DNA from: Polyangiaceae bacterium
Lineage (GTDB): Bacteria > Myxococcota_A > Polyangia > Polyangiales > Polyangiaceae
Reading direction: 5' to 3'
Assembly (NCBI GenBank): GCA_020849655.1
Contig: JADLFU010000154.1
Coordinates: forward strand, 1 to 46,738
DNA length: 46,738 nt
This document shows, one piece after another, positions 8,249-18,978 of the stretch. The notes beneath the pieces were generated by a model that had not been told where the DNA came from, did no database searches, and saw only the letters and a list, made by a program, of their open reading frames with translations. The position numbers were made by a program, and so were the translations under genes. The stretch's first letter is position 1, and every line of letters starts with the position of its first letter.

Positions 8249-8893
8249 CTACAGGGAGAACGGCGAGATCACCACGCGCAGGCCGACGAGCGTGAGCGCG
8301 CGGCCCGAGCCGAGATCGACGTCGGCGCGCGACGACGACGTGTACTTGCCGAACGAGAGGCCGAAGAAGGGCCCGAACCCGATGGCGCGCGCCGGGTAGT
8401 AGTCCATCCCGATCGTGTACCGGAGAAAGTCGAAGCCGCTGTAGGTCGTCGTGCCGAAGCCGTTCTTGATCTCGGTCTTGCGGTACCCGACGCCGAACGA
8501 GAACCACGGATCGAACGGCGCGCCGTCGACCAGGTGGTAGACCAGGCCAGGCGCGACGACGAGCGCGCTCGTCTTGCACGCGGGGCACGCGTCGGTCGAC
8601 GAGAACGATCCCGCCTGCGCGCGCAGCTCCACCGCGGTGTGCCGCGTGAACGGGTACGCGAGCTGCAGGCCCGGCAGCGTCCCCCAGCCGGCGGCGTCCG
8701 ACTGGTAGAGCCCGGCCTCCGCCGTGCCGAACAGCCGCGTGTAGCCCGCCTCGAGCGCGATCGTCGGGCGCCCGGCGCGCGTGTCGGGCGCCGTCGGCCG
8801 CGGCTTCGGCGGCGGCTCCTCCTCGTCCGCGCCCGCGACGCCCGACGTGGTGGCGGCGAACAGCAGGGCGAGGAGGGCGCGCGCGCGGAGCAT
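8249..8893 (-). CDS. Outer-membrane beta-barrel-like protein
   Basis: 214 aa with the start chosen at ATG 8893, directly before a signal peptide (MLRARALLALLFAATTSGVAGA). After a Glu/Pro-rich stretch the protein alternates aromatic and small residues in strands (ALEAGYTRLFGTAEAGLY, WFSFGVGYRKTE, FGPFFGLSFGKY) and ends near a hydrophobic strand (LVGLRVVISPFSL). This is the layout of small 8- to 10-strand barrels that myxobacteria encode in many copies. A CPAC pair lies in one loop. Its start lies 86 bp from the divergent kinase gene. The function is unknown. Confidence 0.75.
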   Translation of the reverse strand: MLRARALLALLFAATTSGVAGADEEEPPPKPRPTAPDTRAGRPTIALEAGYTRLFGTAEAGLYQSDAAGWGTLPGLQLAYPFTRHTAVELRAQAGSFSSTDACPACKTSALVVAPGLVYHLVDGAPFDPWFSFGVGYRKTEIKNGFGTTTYSGFDFLRYTIGMDYYPARAIGFGPFFGLSFGKYTSSSRADVDLGSGRALTLVGLRVVISPFSL

Positions 8894-8979
8894 CGGAGGC
8901 GGCGCCCTGTACCAGCGCCGCCGCGCGTGCGCAAAGAGCACGGGCCGGGCGCGCCGTAGTAGAAAGGCGCGAGCGCGAG

Positions 8980-11613
<2,634 letters not shown>

Positions 11614-11616
11614 CCG

Positions 11617-13119
11617 TCAGCCGCCAGCTGCCCAGCCCGCGACGACGTCGTCGATCGAGAACGCGGGCGCGTCCGCCGCGCCCGTGTGCGTGAAGTCCCC
11701 GCCGGCGGAGCGCACGTAACGCGCGCGCAGCTCGCCCGCGTGCGCCGCGATGAACGTGAGCGCCTCGTCGAGCGCGGCGACGTCGTCGCGCGTCGTGAAC
11801 ACGCCGAAGCTCGCGCGCACCATCCCCGGCTTGTGCTCGACGTCGCACGCCGCCGCCTCGCTCGCGCAGGAGCTCTCGACGTCGGGCCGCAGCTGGAGCT
11901 GCTCCTTCACGTAGGGCTGCGCGCAGAAGCAGTCGTTGCGCACGGCGATGGCGAAGTAGTCCCACAGCGCGGCCGCCACGAGCCCGTGCGGCAGATCGCG
12001 CACGTTGAACGCGATGACGCCCGCGCGCGGCACGCGCGCCGTGTCCGCGCTGCCGTAGACGACGACGCCGGGGACGCGCGAGAGCCTGCCGAGCGCGTCG
12101 TCGACGAGCGCCACCTCGTGCTCGCGCACGAGGTCCATGCCGATCTCGCGCAGCATGCCCGCGACGACGCCGAGCGCGATCGTGCCGGGGATGTTCGGCG
12201 TGCCGGCCTCCTCGCGCGCGGCGACGTCGGCCTTCCAGCGCACCTCCTCGGTCGAGACCATGTCGACCGCGCCGCCGCCGACCCCGCCGACGACCCTGTC
12301 CTCGTGGAACACGTCGCGCCTGCCGATGAGCACGCCGCGCGAGCCGGGCGCGTAGAGCTTGTGACCCGAGACGATCACGTAGTCGAGCGCGCCGTCCGGA
12401 TCGCCCGCGGGGTGCATGTCGAGCGGCACGTGCGGCGCCGCCTGCGCCGCGTCGACGACGATCTCGGCGCCGGCCCGGTGCGCCGTGCGCGCGAGCTCGT
12501 GCACCGGGTTGATGATGCCGGTGACGTTCGAGACGCCCGTCACCGCGACGACGGCCACGCGCGCGCCCTCTGCCTCGAGCAGCCGCCGGTAGCACGCCTG
12601 GTCGAGCGTCCCGTCGGGCGAGGTGTCGATGAAGCGCACGCGGTCACGCCCCACGGCGCGCATCCACGGCAGCATGTTCGAGTGGTGCTCCATCTTCGAG
12701 ACGAGCACGACGTCGCGCCCCTGCGTGGGCGGCGCGGGGAAGAGCGCCTCCGCGAGCAGGTTGGCCGCGCCGGTCGCGCCGTTGCCCGTGAAGATCGCGA
12801 CGTCGACCGACGGATCCCAGCCGACGAGCTCGCCGACGAGCTCGCGCGCGCGCTCGATCGCGGCCGTCGTCTCCCTGCCCGCCGCGTGCGCGTGCGTGTG
12901 CGAGTTCGCGCACGCGAGCCGGAAATACCGGTCGAGCGCGGCCCACACCGGCGTCGGCATCAGCGACGTCGCCGTCGCGTCCAGGTAGACCTTGCGGCGC
13001 GTCGCGCCCGCGCCGTCGAGCGTGCGCACCGGGGTGGGCGGGTGCAGCCCGAGGAACTCGCGACCGAACCGCGACAGCAGCGCGCGTCGCTCGTGGATGT
13101 TGCGTGCGTGGGTGTTCAT
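11617..13119 (-). CDS. Cysteine desulfurase-like class V aminotransferase (SufS type)
   Basis: 500 aa; PLP enzyme of fold type I. PLP Lys254 lies in SGHKLYAPG, Asp223 in VVDAAQ, and His146 in MEHHSN. A RNDCFCAQPY segment (Cys399) aligns with the RxGxHCAQP loop that carries the active Cys in SufS-type desulfurases. It should remove sulfur or selenium from cysteine-like substrates, but no suf or isc partner gene lies nearby, so a role outside Fe-S assembly is possible. At 500 aa it is longer than SufS (about 400), with inserts near 225-250 and 415-432 (SSCASEAAACDVEH). The strong ribosome site GGCAGGAGGC lies just upstream. It follows the threonine ammonia-lyase gene by 21 bp, so the two form an operon. 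Confidence 0.88.
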   Translation of the reverse strand: MNTHARNIHERRALLSRFGREFLGLHPPTPVRTLDGAGATRRKVYLDATATSLMPTPVWAALDRYFRLACANSHTHAHAAGRETTAAIERARELVGELVGWDPSVDVAIFTGNGATGAANLLAEALFPAPPTQGRDVVLVSKMEHHSNMLPWMRAVGRDRVRFIDTSPDGTLDQACYRRLLEAEGARVAVVAVTGVSNVTGIINPVHELARTAHRAGAEIVVDAAQAAPHVPLDMHPAGDPDGALDYVIVSGHKLYAPGSRGVLIGRRDVFHEDRVVGGVGGGAVDMVSTEEVRWKADVAAREEAGTPNIPGTIALGVVAGMLREIGMDLVREHEVALVDDALGRLSRVPGVVVYGSADTARVPRAGVIAFNVRDLPHGLVAAALWDYFAIAVRNDCFCAQPYVKEQLQLRPDVESSCASEAAACDVEHKPGMVRASFGVFTTRDDVAALDEALTFIAAHAGELRARYVRSAGGDFTHTGAADAPAFSIDDVVAGWAAGG

Positions 13120-13122
13120 GCG

Positions 13123-13136
13123 TCGTGCCTCCTGCC
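13123..13136 (-). promoter_or_regulatory. Shine-Dalgarno site of the desulfurase gene
   Basis: On the minus strand the sequence before ATG 13119 is CGGCAGGAGGCACGACGC: AGGAGG ends about 8 bases before the start. It is one of the few textbook ribosome sites in the window and fixes this start. Confidence 0.75.
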
Positions 13137-13140
13137 GCGG

Positions 13141-14352
13141 TCAGCCTCGCGCGACGCTCGCCTCGAGCTTCGCGCCGGCGGCGCCGAGCGCCGCCTTCAC
13201 GTCCTCCACGTGGTCGAACCCGCGCGTCTCGAGGACGAGCTCGACCCACGTCTCGCCGAGCTCGGTGCCGAAGGCGCGGTCGTGGTGCACCTCGACGACG
13301 TTCGCCCTCGAGTCCGCGACGACTGACAGCAGCGACGCGAGCGCGCCGGCGACGTCGGGCAGGCGCACGCGCAGCCGCATCAGGCGCCCGCGGTGCACGA
13401 GGCCGCGCTCGATGATGCGCGACATGAAGTTCACGTCGATGTTGCCCCCCGACACGACGCACGCGACCCGCCGCCCCTCGACGGGCAGGCGGCGGTTCAT
13501 CAGGGCCGCGAGCGGGGCCGCGCCCGCCCCCTCGGCGACCGTCTTCTCGCGCTCGAGCAGGACGAGGATGGCCTCCGCGATCTCCTCCTCCTCGACGAGC
13601 ACGATGTCGTCGACGTAGCGCTCGATCACCTCGCGCGTGAGCGCGCCCGGCCGCTTGACCGCGATGCCGTCGGCGATCGTGCGCGACGTCGTCGCGAGCG
13701 TGGGATCGCCCGAGAGCGCGTGCTTCATGCTCGGCATCGCCCGCGCCTGCACGCCGTAGACCTTGATCTTGGGGTTCGTCTCCTTCAGCGCGACGGCGAC
13801 GCCGGCCGCGAGCCCTCCCCCGCCGATCGAGACGACGACCGCGTCGAGGTAGGGGTTCTGCTCGAGCAGCTCGAGCCCGATCGTTCCCTGCCCCGCCATG
13901 ATCAGCTCGTCGTCGAACGGGTGCACGAACACGCGGCCGTCTCGCTCGGCGATGGCGAGGGCCTCCTCGGCCGCGTCGTCGTACCCCGCGCCGACGAGGC
14001 GCACCTTCGCGCCCAGCGCCTGCGCGCTCTGCACCTTGATGAGCGGCGTCGCCTCCGGCATCACGACGACCGAGTCGACGCCGAGGCGCGCGGCGTTGTA
14101 CGCGACGCCCTGCGCGTGGTTGCCGGCGCTCGCCGTGACGACGCCCCGCGCGCGCTCGTCCGCCCCGAGCGACAGCAGCTTGTTGCACGCCCCGCGCTCC
14201 TTGAACGAGCCCGTCATCTGCAGGTTCTCGAGCTTCAGCGACAGGCGCGCGCCCGTCAGCTTCGAGAGCGTGTCGGAAGCGGCGAGCGGCGAGAGGAACA
14301 CGCGGTCCGCGACGCGCGCGCGCGCCGCCTCGATGTCCGAGAAGGTGATCAC
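13141..14352 (-). CDS. ilvA: Threonine ammonia-lyase (biosynthetic/catabolic, with ACT domain)
   Basis: 403 aa from GTG 14352 (VITFSDIEAARARV); the open frame extends to 15300 only as an antisense shadow. It deaminates L-threonine to 2-oxobutanoate, the entry to isoleucine. PLP Lys51 is in GSFKERGACN, the phosphate loop is SIGGGGLAAG, and NHAQG is present. The last 80 residues form one ACT-like domain (MRLRVRLPDVAGALASLL), as in short TdcB/IlvA-type enzymes. The downstream desulfurase gene is 21 bp away. The enzyme class is clear; the split between biosynthetic and catabolic use is not. Confidence 0.93.
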   Translation of the reverse strand: MITFSDIEAARARVADRVFLSPLAASDTLSKLTGARLSLKLENLQMTGSFKERGACNKLLSLGADERARGVVTASAGNHAQGVAYNAARLGVDSVVVMPEATPLIKVQSAQALGAKVRLVGAGYDDAAEEALAIAERDGRVFVHPFDDELIMAGQGTIGLELLEQNPYLDAVVVSIGGGGLAAGVAVALKETNPKIKVYGVQARAMPSMKHALSGDPTLATTSRTIADGIAVKRPGALTREVIERYVDDIVLVEEEEIAEAILVLLEREKTVAEGAGAAPLAALMNRRLPVEGRRVACVVSGGNIDVNFMSRIIERGLVHRGRLMRLRVRLPDVAGALASLLSVVADSRANVVEVHHDRAFGTELGETWVELVLETRGFDHVEDVKAALGAAGAKLEASVARG

Positions 14353-14415
14353 GGTGGCGGGTCTATAGAGCGGATCCGCGACGGCGCGTGCGCCCGGTGC
14401 TAGGCGCAGCGTGTC

Positions 14416-15309
14416 ATGGAGCTCTGCTTCGCCACGCCGCGCAAGCTCCCGCGCGCGCGCGATCTCCGCGGCCGGGTCGTCGTGCTCGACATCGCGTTCG
14501 CGTCCGAGGCGTCCGGCGGGGGGTTCGAGAAGATCACGCTGCCGCTCATCGTGGGGCTCGGCCCGCGGCTCGCGGCCTGGGTCGATCACCACGACAGCCT
14601 CGATCACGCGCGCTTCGCCGGCGATGCGCGGTTCGTGCTCACGACGAAGGCCGAGCACGGCGCGTGCCCCGAGCTCGTGACGCCCGAGCTCGTCGCGTGC
14701 GTCGGCCCGGTCGACACCATCGTGTGCCACACCGACTTCGACGGCCTCGTCTCCGCCGCGAAATGGATGACCGGCGGCGTCGAGCCGTACCCCGGCGCCG
14801 ACGCCGACGCGCGCGCGATCGACACCCGCCTCGGCGCGCCGTCGGCCACGGCCGAGCGGTTCGATCGGGCGATCCGCGCGCGGCCGCGCGATCTCGGGCT
14901 GCTCGGCCTGATGGTGCGCCACCTGTCGACCGGGCTCTCCGACGCGTCGCTGTGGGCCGACATCGACGCCGCGGGGCGCGAGCTCGTCGCCGTCGAGGCC
15001 GAGACGCGCCGCGTGGCCGAGCGCTACCTGCGCGTCCCGGGCGTCGCCATCGTGGACGCGTCGTCGAAGAGGGGCCCGATCGACAAGACGATGCTGCTCC
15101 TCCTCGGCCAAGCGCGCGAGCGCGTCGCCCTCGTGATCGACGGCGACACGCTCAGCCTCGCGGCGCCCTTCGACAGCGGCCTCGACTTCCTGAAGCTCCT
15201 CGGCCTCTCGGCCGGGATGCCCACGCGCGTCAGCGTCCCCCGCAAGCGCCTCGGCGACGTGCTCGCCGCGCTCGGCGTCGACCCGGCCGACGCCGGGCAC
15301 CTCTCGTAG
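14416..15309 (+). CDS. DHH-like phosphoesterase-related protein with unusual motif order
   Basis: 297 aa from ATG 14416, divergent from the threonine ammonia-lyase gene with 63 bp between them. Motifs resembling the DHH phosphoesterase superfamily are present: VVVLDIAF (Asp25), VDHHDS (57-61) and CHTDFDGLVSA (104-114). In RecJ and NrnA the HxxxDxDG motif comes before DHH; here it follows. The C-terminal part (GVAIVDASSKRGPIDKTMLL, VALVIDGDTLSLAAP) could be a substrate domain comparable to DHHA1 but lacks its GGG motif. There is no signal peptide. Likely metal-dependent phosphoesterase-related, cytoplasmic; substrate unknown. Confidence 0.65.
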   Translation: MELCFATPRKLPRARDLRGRVVVLDIAFASEASGGGFEKITLPLIVGLGPRLAAWVDHHDSLDHARFAGDARFVLTTKAEHGACPELVTPELVACVGPVDTIVCHTDFDGLVSAAKWMTGGVEPYPGADADARAIDTRLGAPSATAERFDRAIRARPRDLGLLGLMVRHLSTGLSDASLWADIDAAGRELVAVEAETRRVAERYLRVPGVAIVDASSKRGPIDKTMLLLLGQARERVALVIDGDTLSLAAPFDSGLDFLKLLGLSAGMPTRVSVPRKRLGDVLAALGVDPADAGHLS

Positions 15310-15332
15310 GTCACTGTTTGTGTGACTACCTA
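15307..15332. terminator. Hairpin between convergent genes
   Basis: TAGGTCAC (15307-15314) pairs with GTGA (15322-15325) and CCTA (15329-15332) with a 3-base bulge and a 7-base loop. It starts on the stop codon of the upstream gene and lies between two converging genes. No clear U-run follows, so termination is tentative. Confidence 0.3.
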
Positions 15333-15341
15333 TCCCCCTCG

Positions 15342-15926
15342 CTAGGCGCGCAGCGTCTGGTACGCCTGCGTCAGCTCGACGAGGCGCAGCGACAGCGCCT
15401 TCTTCTCCTCGGGCCGCGCGGTCGCGTGCCGGTCGGGGTGAAACCGCAGCGCGAGCCGCCGGAAGGCCTCGTGCACCTGCGCCGAGGTCGCGCCGAGATC
15501 GAGCCCCAGCAACGAGAGCGCGCGCGTCCGCTCCGCGGGGGCGACCTCGGGAGGCGCCTGCCGCTTGTCGCGCGCGCGGGCGCGGCCCTTGAGGAACGCC
15601 GTCGGGCCGAGCTCGGTGACCTCGCTGCGCCGGTGCGCGACCCGGAACGACAGCTCCGCGTCGTCGAGCGCGAACAGCGCCTCCAGCCTGCGGAGCGTCG
15701 GCCCGCCGAAGCCCTGGGCGCCCGCGTCGTCAGCGGGCTCGACCCCGGCCGCCTCGACGCCGACGACGAGCCCCTCGCGCAGGTGGATCTTGTGCGCGCG
15801 GCCCGCCGTCACGCCGCGCACCTCCGTGAGCTCGAGCGTGCCGGTGACGCGGCCGCGGTGCAGGTTGCCGAGCAGATCGCCGAGGGTGGTCGCGCACAGC
15901 CGCCGCGGCAGGGAGACGCCGGTCAT
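15342..15926 (-). CDS. DUF4388 (PatA-like) domain fused to a C-terminal J domain
   Basis: 194 aa. Residues 12-62 (TTLGDLLGNLHRGRVTGTLE, then KIHLREGLVVGVEA) match the pattern of DUF4388, a small domain common in myxobacterial signalling proteins. Residues 136-194 form a J domain: RALSLLGLDLGATSAQVHEA, FRRLALRFHPDRH with the HPD tripeptide at 163-165, then LVELTQAYQTL. HPD is the Hsp70-stimulating motif, so it should act as a DnaK co-chaperone targeted by the N-terminal domain. It has no G/F region or zinc domain, so it is not a classical DnaJ. It is convergent with the DHH-like gene. Confidence 0.82.
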   Translation of the reverse strand: MTGVSLPRRLCATTLGDLLGNLHRGRVTGTLELTEVRGVTAGRAHKIHLREGLVVGVEAAGVEPADDAGAQGFGGPTLRRLEALFALDDAELSFRVAHRRSEVTELGPTAFLKGRARARDKRQAPPEVAPAERTRALSLLGLDLGATSAQVHEAFRRLALRFHPDRHATARPEEKKALSLRLVELTQAYQTLRA

Positions 15927-16012
15927 GCGGGTGGGCTAGCGGAGCCGAGCGGAGCGGGGCAACTTCACCGCGAGTTTGGCGGACGGGCCCGCCGGGGGTA
16001 GCCTGCGAGAGC

Positions 16013-16654
16013 GTGCGCAAGTTCCTCCGAAACACGGCCTGGGTCGTCGGCGTCATCGCCGCGATCGTGGTGACGCTGCGCCTCACCATCCTCCGCTGGT
16101 GGACGATCCCCGTCGACGATCCCATCCACGGGATCTCGCTCGCGCCGAGCCTCGCGGCGGGCGATTTCGTCATCCTCTTGCGGACCACGCCGAAGTACGG
16201 CGATCTGGTGCGCTGCGCGGATCCTGGCGCGCCGGGGCGCTACGTCGTCGGGCGCATCCTGGCGACCGAGGGCGACAAGATCGAGCTCACGCGCGCCAAC
16301 ATCATCGTGAACGGGCGCCCGACGCAGCCCGAGATGAGCTGCAACCCCGCGAAGATCACGGTGCCTCACCCGACGTCGGGCGCGCCGGTCGAGCTGCACT
16401 GTTCGATCGAGGCCGCGCAGGGCCACAAGCACCTGCGGGCGTCGGCGCTGACGGCCAACGCGTCCGAGGTCATCCGTCGAGGCGAGGTGAGCCAGGGCAA
16501 CGTCTACCTCGTCAGCGACAACCGCGTCTTCCCGATGGACTCGCGCGAGTACGGCGCCATCCCGAAGGCGTCGTGCAAGGAGCAGGTGTTCTTCCGCGTG
16601 AAGGGCAAGAAGGGCTGGGGCGACACGGCCACGCGGCTCATGTTCATCCAGTGA
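16013..16654 (+). CDS. Signal peptidase I-like protein (S26), general-base Lys missing
   Basis: 213 aa from GTG 16013, with one N-terminal membrane helix (about 9-26). Box B with the nucleophile is GISLAPSL (Ser42), and the C-terminal boxes are SDNRVF (168-173) and MDSREYGAI (175-183), all typical of signal peptidase I. In E. coli LepB the general-base Lys sits in the segment YIKRAVGLPGDK; here the matching segment reads YVVGRILATEGDK, with Gly80 at the Lys position. Between the boxes is an insert with two Cys (110, 130). It either uses another base, acts on a special substrate, or is not a peptidase. The nearest downstream gene (nagZ) is 37 bp away. Confidence 0.82.
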   Translation: MRKFLRNTAWVVGVIAAIVVTLRLTILRWWTIPVDDPIHGISLAPSLAAGDFVILLRTTPKYGDLVRCADPGAPGRYVVGRILATEGDKIELTRANIIVNGRPTQPEMSCNPAKITVPHPTSGAPVELHCSIEAAQGHKHLRASALTANASEVIRRGEVSQGNVYLVSDNRVFPMDSREYGAIPKASCKEQVFFRVKGKKGWGDTATRLMFIQ

Positions 16655-16691
16655 GCTTGGCGCACGCCGCGGCCGCCGCTACCTGACGGCG

Positions 16692-17744
16692 ATGGACACG
16701 CGCGTGCTCTGTGGGCAGCTCCTGGTCGCGGGCTTCGAGGGCCCGGCGCCGTCGGCGAGGTTCGTCGAGGCGCTCGCGCGGGGCTGGCGCGGCGGCGCGA
16801 TCCTGTTCTCCCGCAACCTGCCCGACGTCACGCACGCGTGGCGGCTGTGCGCGAGCCTCGCCGCCCGCGCGCCCGCGTCGCGGCCGCTCTTCCTCGCGGT
16901 CGACCAGGAGGGCGGGCGGGTCGCGCGGCTGAGATCGCCCGTCGCGCGGCTGCCGCCGATGCGCGAGCTCGCGCGGCACGGCGCGGAGACGCTCCGCCAC
17001 GCGGGTGACGTGCTCGGCGCGCAGCTCGCCGCGATCGGGTTCAACCTGGATTTCGCGCCGGTGCTCGACGTCGACACGAACCCGGCGAACCCGGTGATCG
17101 GCGACCGCGCGTTCTCCAGCGATCCGCGCGAGGCCGCTGCGCTCGCGCTCGCGTTCCACGAGGGGCTCGCGCGGCACGTGCTCGGCTGCGGCAAGCACTT
17201 CCCCGGGCACGGCGACACCGACACCGACAGCCACCTCGCGCTGCCGCGCGTGACCCACGGCGCGGCGCGCCTCGACGAGATCGAGCTCGTGCCGTTCGCC
17301 GCGGCGGCCCGCGCGCGGGTGGCGACGCTGATGACGGCGCACGTCGTCGTCGACGCGCTCGATCCCGGCGTGCCCGCGACGCTGTCCCGCACGATCGTCC
17401 ACGAGCTCCTGCGCGAGCGCCTCGGCTACCAGGGCGTCGTGTTCTCCGACGACCTCGAGATGGCGGCGATCGCGGCCCACTTCGATCTCCGAGACGCGGC
17501 GATCGCGGCGATCGCGGCGGGCTGCGACGCGCTCTTGATCTGCAAGCGCGAGGAGCTCGCCGAAGAGGTGCACGACGCGCTCGTGCGCGAGGCGGAGCGG
17601 AGCGTCGCGTTCCGCGCGCGGTGCGAGGAGGCCGTCGGCCGCGGGCTCGCGGCGCGCAGCTGGCGACCGCCCCGGCCCGGCGACGCGCTCGCCCTGCGGG
17701 TCGCGCTCGATCGCTCGGCCGAGCTCGAGGCGCGCTGGGCGTGA
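16692..17744 (+). CDS. nagZ: Beta-N-acetylhexosaminidase (GH3)
   Basis: 350 aa with no signal peptide, thus cytoplasmic like most NagZ proteins. Family signatures are complete: LAVDQEGGRVARL (69-80), KHFPGHGDTDTDSH (168-181), which carries the catalytic Asp-His dyad of NagZ, MTAHVVVDALD, and FSDDLEM (nucleophile Asp253 or 254). The enzyme removes N-acetylglucosamine from anhydro-muropeptides in peptidoglycan recycling. Its stop overlaps the GTG of the imidazolonepropionase gene (GTGA), an unexpected partner. Confidence 0.93.
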   Translation: MDTRVLCGQLLVAGFEGPAPSARFVEALARGWRGGAILFSRNLPDVTHAWRLCASLAARAPASRPLFLAVDQEGGRVARLRSPVARLPPMRELARHGAETLRHAGDVLGAQLAAIGFNLDFAPVLDVDTNPANPVIGDRAFSSDPREAAALALAFHEGLARHVLGCGKHFPGHGDTDTDSHLALPRVTHGAARLDEIELVPFAAAARARVATLMTAHVVVDALDPGVPATLSRTIVHELLRERLGYQGVVFSDDLEMAAIAAHFDLRDAAIAAIAAGCDALLICKREELAEEVHDALVREAERSVAFRARCEEAVGRGLAARSWRPPRPGDALALRVALDRSAELEARWA

Positions 17745-18934
17745 GCCTGTGGCTGGGCGCCGGGCGCGTGGTCGCCGAGGCGGGCGTCGTCGTCGACGGC
17801 GCGGTGCGCGTCGAGGGTGACAGGATCGTGGCGATCGGCGCGCGGCGCGAGATCGAGCGCCAGCCTTCCGATCGCGTGCTCGACGCTCCCCAGGGCACCC
17901 TGACGCCGGGGCTCGTCGACGCGCACACGCACGCCGCGTGGATCGGCTCGCGCCACGACGAGTACGCGGCGCGGCTCGCGGGCGCCGACTACGAGGAGAT
18001 CGCCCGGATGGGCGGCGGCATCGCGGCGTCGCGCCGCGCGGTGCAGGCGGCGAGCGCGGACGAGCTCGCGGCGACGCTGTCGGCGCGCCTCGGGCGGATG
18101 CTCCGGCAGGGGGTCACGACCGTCGAGGTGAAGAGCGGCTACGGGCTCGACGAGGCGGGCGAGCGCAAGCAGCTCGAGGCCATCGCCGAGGTCGCGAGGG
18201 ATCCCGCGATGCCCGCGGTCGTGCCGACCTACCTGGCGCTCCACGCGGTGCCGCCCGAGCGGCGGGGCGATCGCGCCGCGTACGTGCGCGACGTCGAGGC
18301 GCGCTGGCTGCCCGCCGTCGCGGCCGCGGGGCTCGCGCGGTTCGTCGACGCGTACGTCGATCGCGCGGCGTTCACGGTCGACGAGGCGCGGGCCGTCCTC
18401 TCGCGCGCGCGGTCGCTCGGGCTCGGCGTGCGGCTGCACGTCGGGCAGTTCGCCGACGTGGGGGGCGCGGCGCTCGCGGCGTCGCTCGGGGCGGCGTCCG
18501 CCGATCACCTCGAGCACCTCTCGGCCGCGGACGCCGACGCGCTCGCCGCGGCCGAGGTCTCTGCGGGCCTGTTGCCCGTCGCGAGCTTCACGCTCGGCCA
18601 GGCGCCGCCGCCCGTCGAGGCGCTGCGACGCGCGGGCGCGCGGCTCGTCGTGGCGTCCGACGCGAACCCCGGCACCGCGCCCACCGAGAGCCTGCCGCTC
18701 GCGCTGTCGCTCGCCGCTCGCGCCTACGGTCTCACCCCGCGTGAGTGCCTGGACGGCGCGACGACGCACGCCGCGCGCTCGCTCGGCCTCTCCGACAGGG
18801 GCGCCCTCCGCGTCGGCGCGCGCGCGGATCTCGCGCTCTGGGCCCTCTCGAGCGAGGTCGCGCTCGTGCAGCCGTGGGGCGCGCCGCCGCTCGTCGCCGT
18901 CGTCCACGGAGGCCGCGTCACCGCGCCCGGCTGA
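17741..18934 (+). CDS. hutI: Imidazolonepropionase
   Basis: 397 aa from GTG 17741, coupled to nagZ by a 4-bp overlap; the frame further upstream is shadow. An amidohydrolase of histidine degradation, it opens imidazolone propionate to N-formimidoyl-L-glutamate. Metal-ligand motif DAHTH (60-64), substrate loop ARMGGGI (88-94), VEVKSGYGLD, LHVGQF and the metal Asp in ASDANPGTAP are all present, and the length is normal. No hutU or hutH is visible. The ureohydrolase at 6779 could supply the next step but lies 10 kb away. Confidence 0.94.
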   Translation: MSLWLGAGRVVAEAGVVVDGAVRVEGDRIVAIGARREIERQPSDRVLDAPQGTLTPGLVDAHTHAAWIGSRHDEYAARLAGADYEEIARMGGGIAASRRAVQAASADELAATLSARLGRMLRQGVTTVEVKSGYGLDEAGERKQLEAIAEVARDPAMPAVVPTYLALHAVPPERRGDRAAYVRDVEARWLPAVAAAGLARFVDAYVDRAAFTVDEARAVLSRARSLGLGVRLHVGQFADVGGAALAASLGAASADHLEHLSAADADALAAAEVSAGLLPVASFTLGQAPPPVEALRRAGARLVVASDANPGTAPTESLPLALSLAARAYGLTPRECLDGATTHAARSLGLSDRGALRVGARADLALWALSSEVALVQPWGAPPLVAVVHGGRVTAPG

Positions 18935-18978
18935 TCGGGGGTGACCCGCCCGGCGCAGACGGGCAACATCCGCGCCCC

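Noticed and set aside
14353-15300. Longer start for threonine ammonia-lyase
   Set aside because: The extension is antisense to the DHH-like gene and Arg/Glu-rich; the family starts at VITFSDIE.
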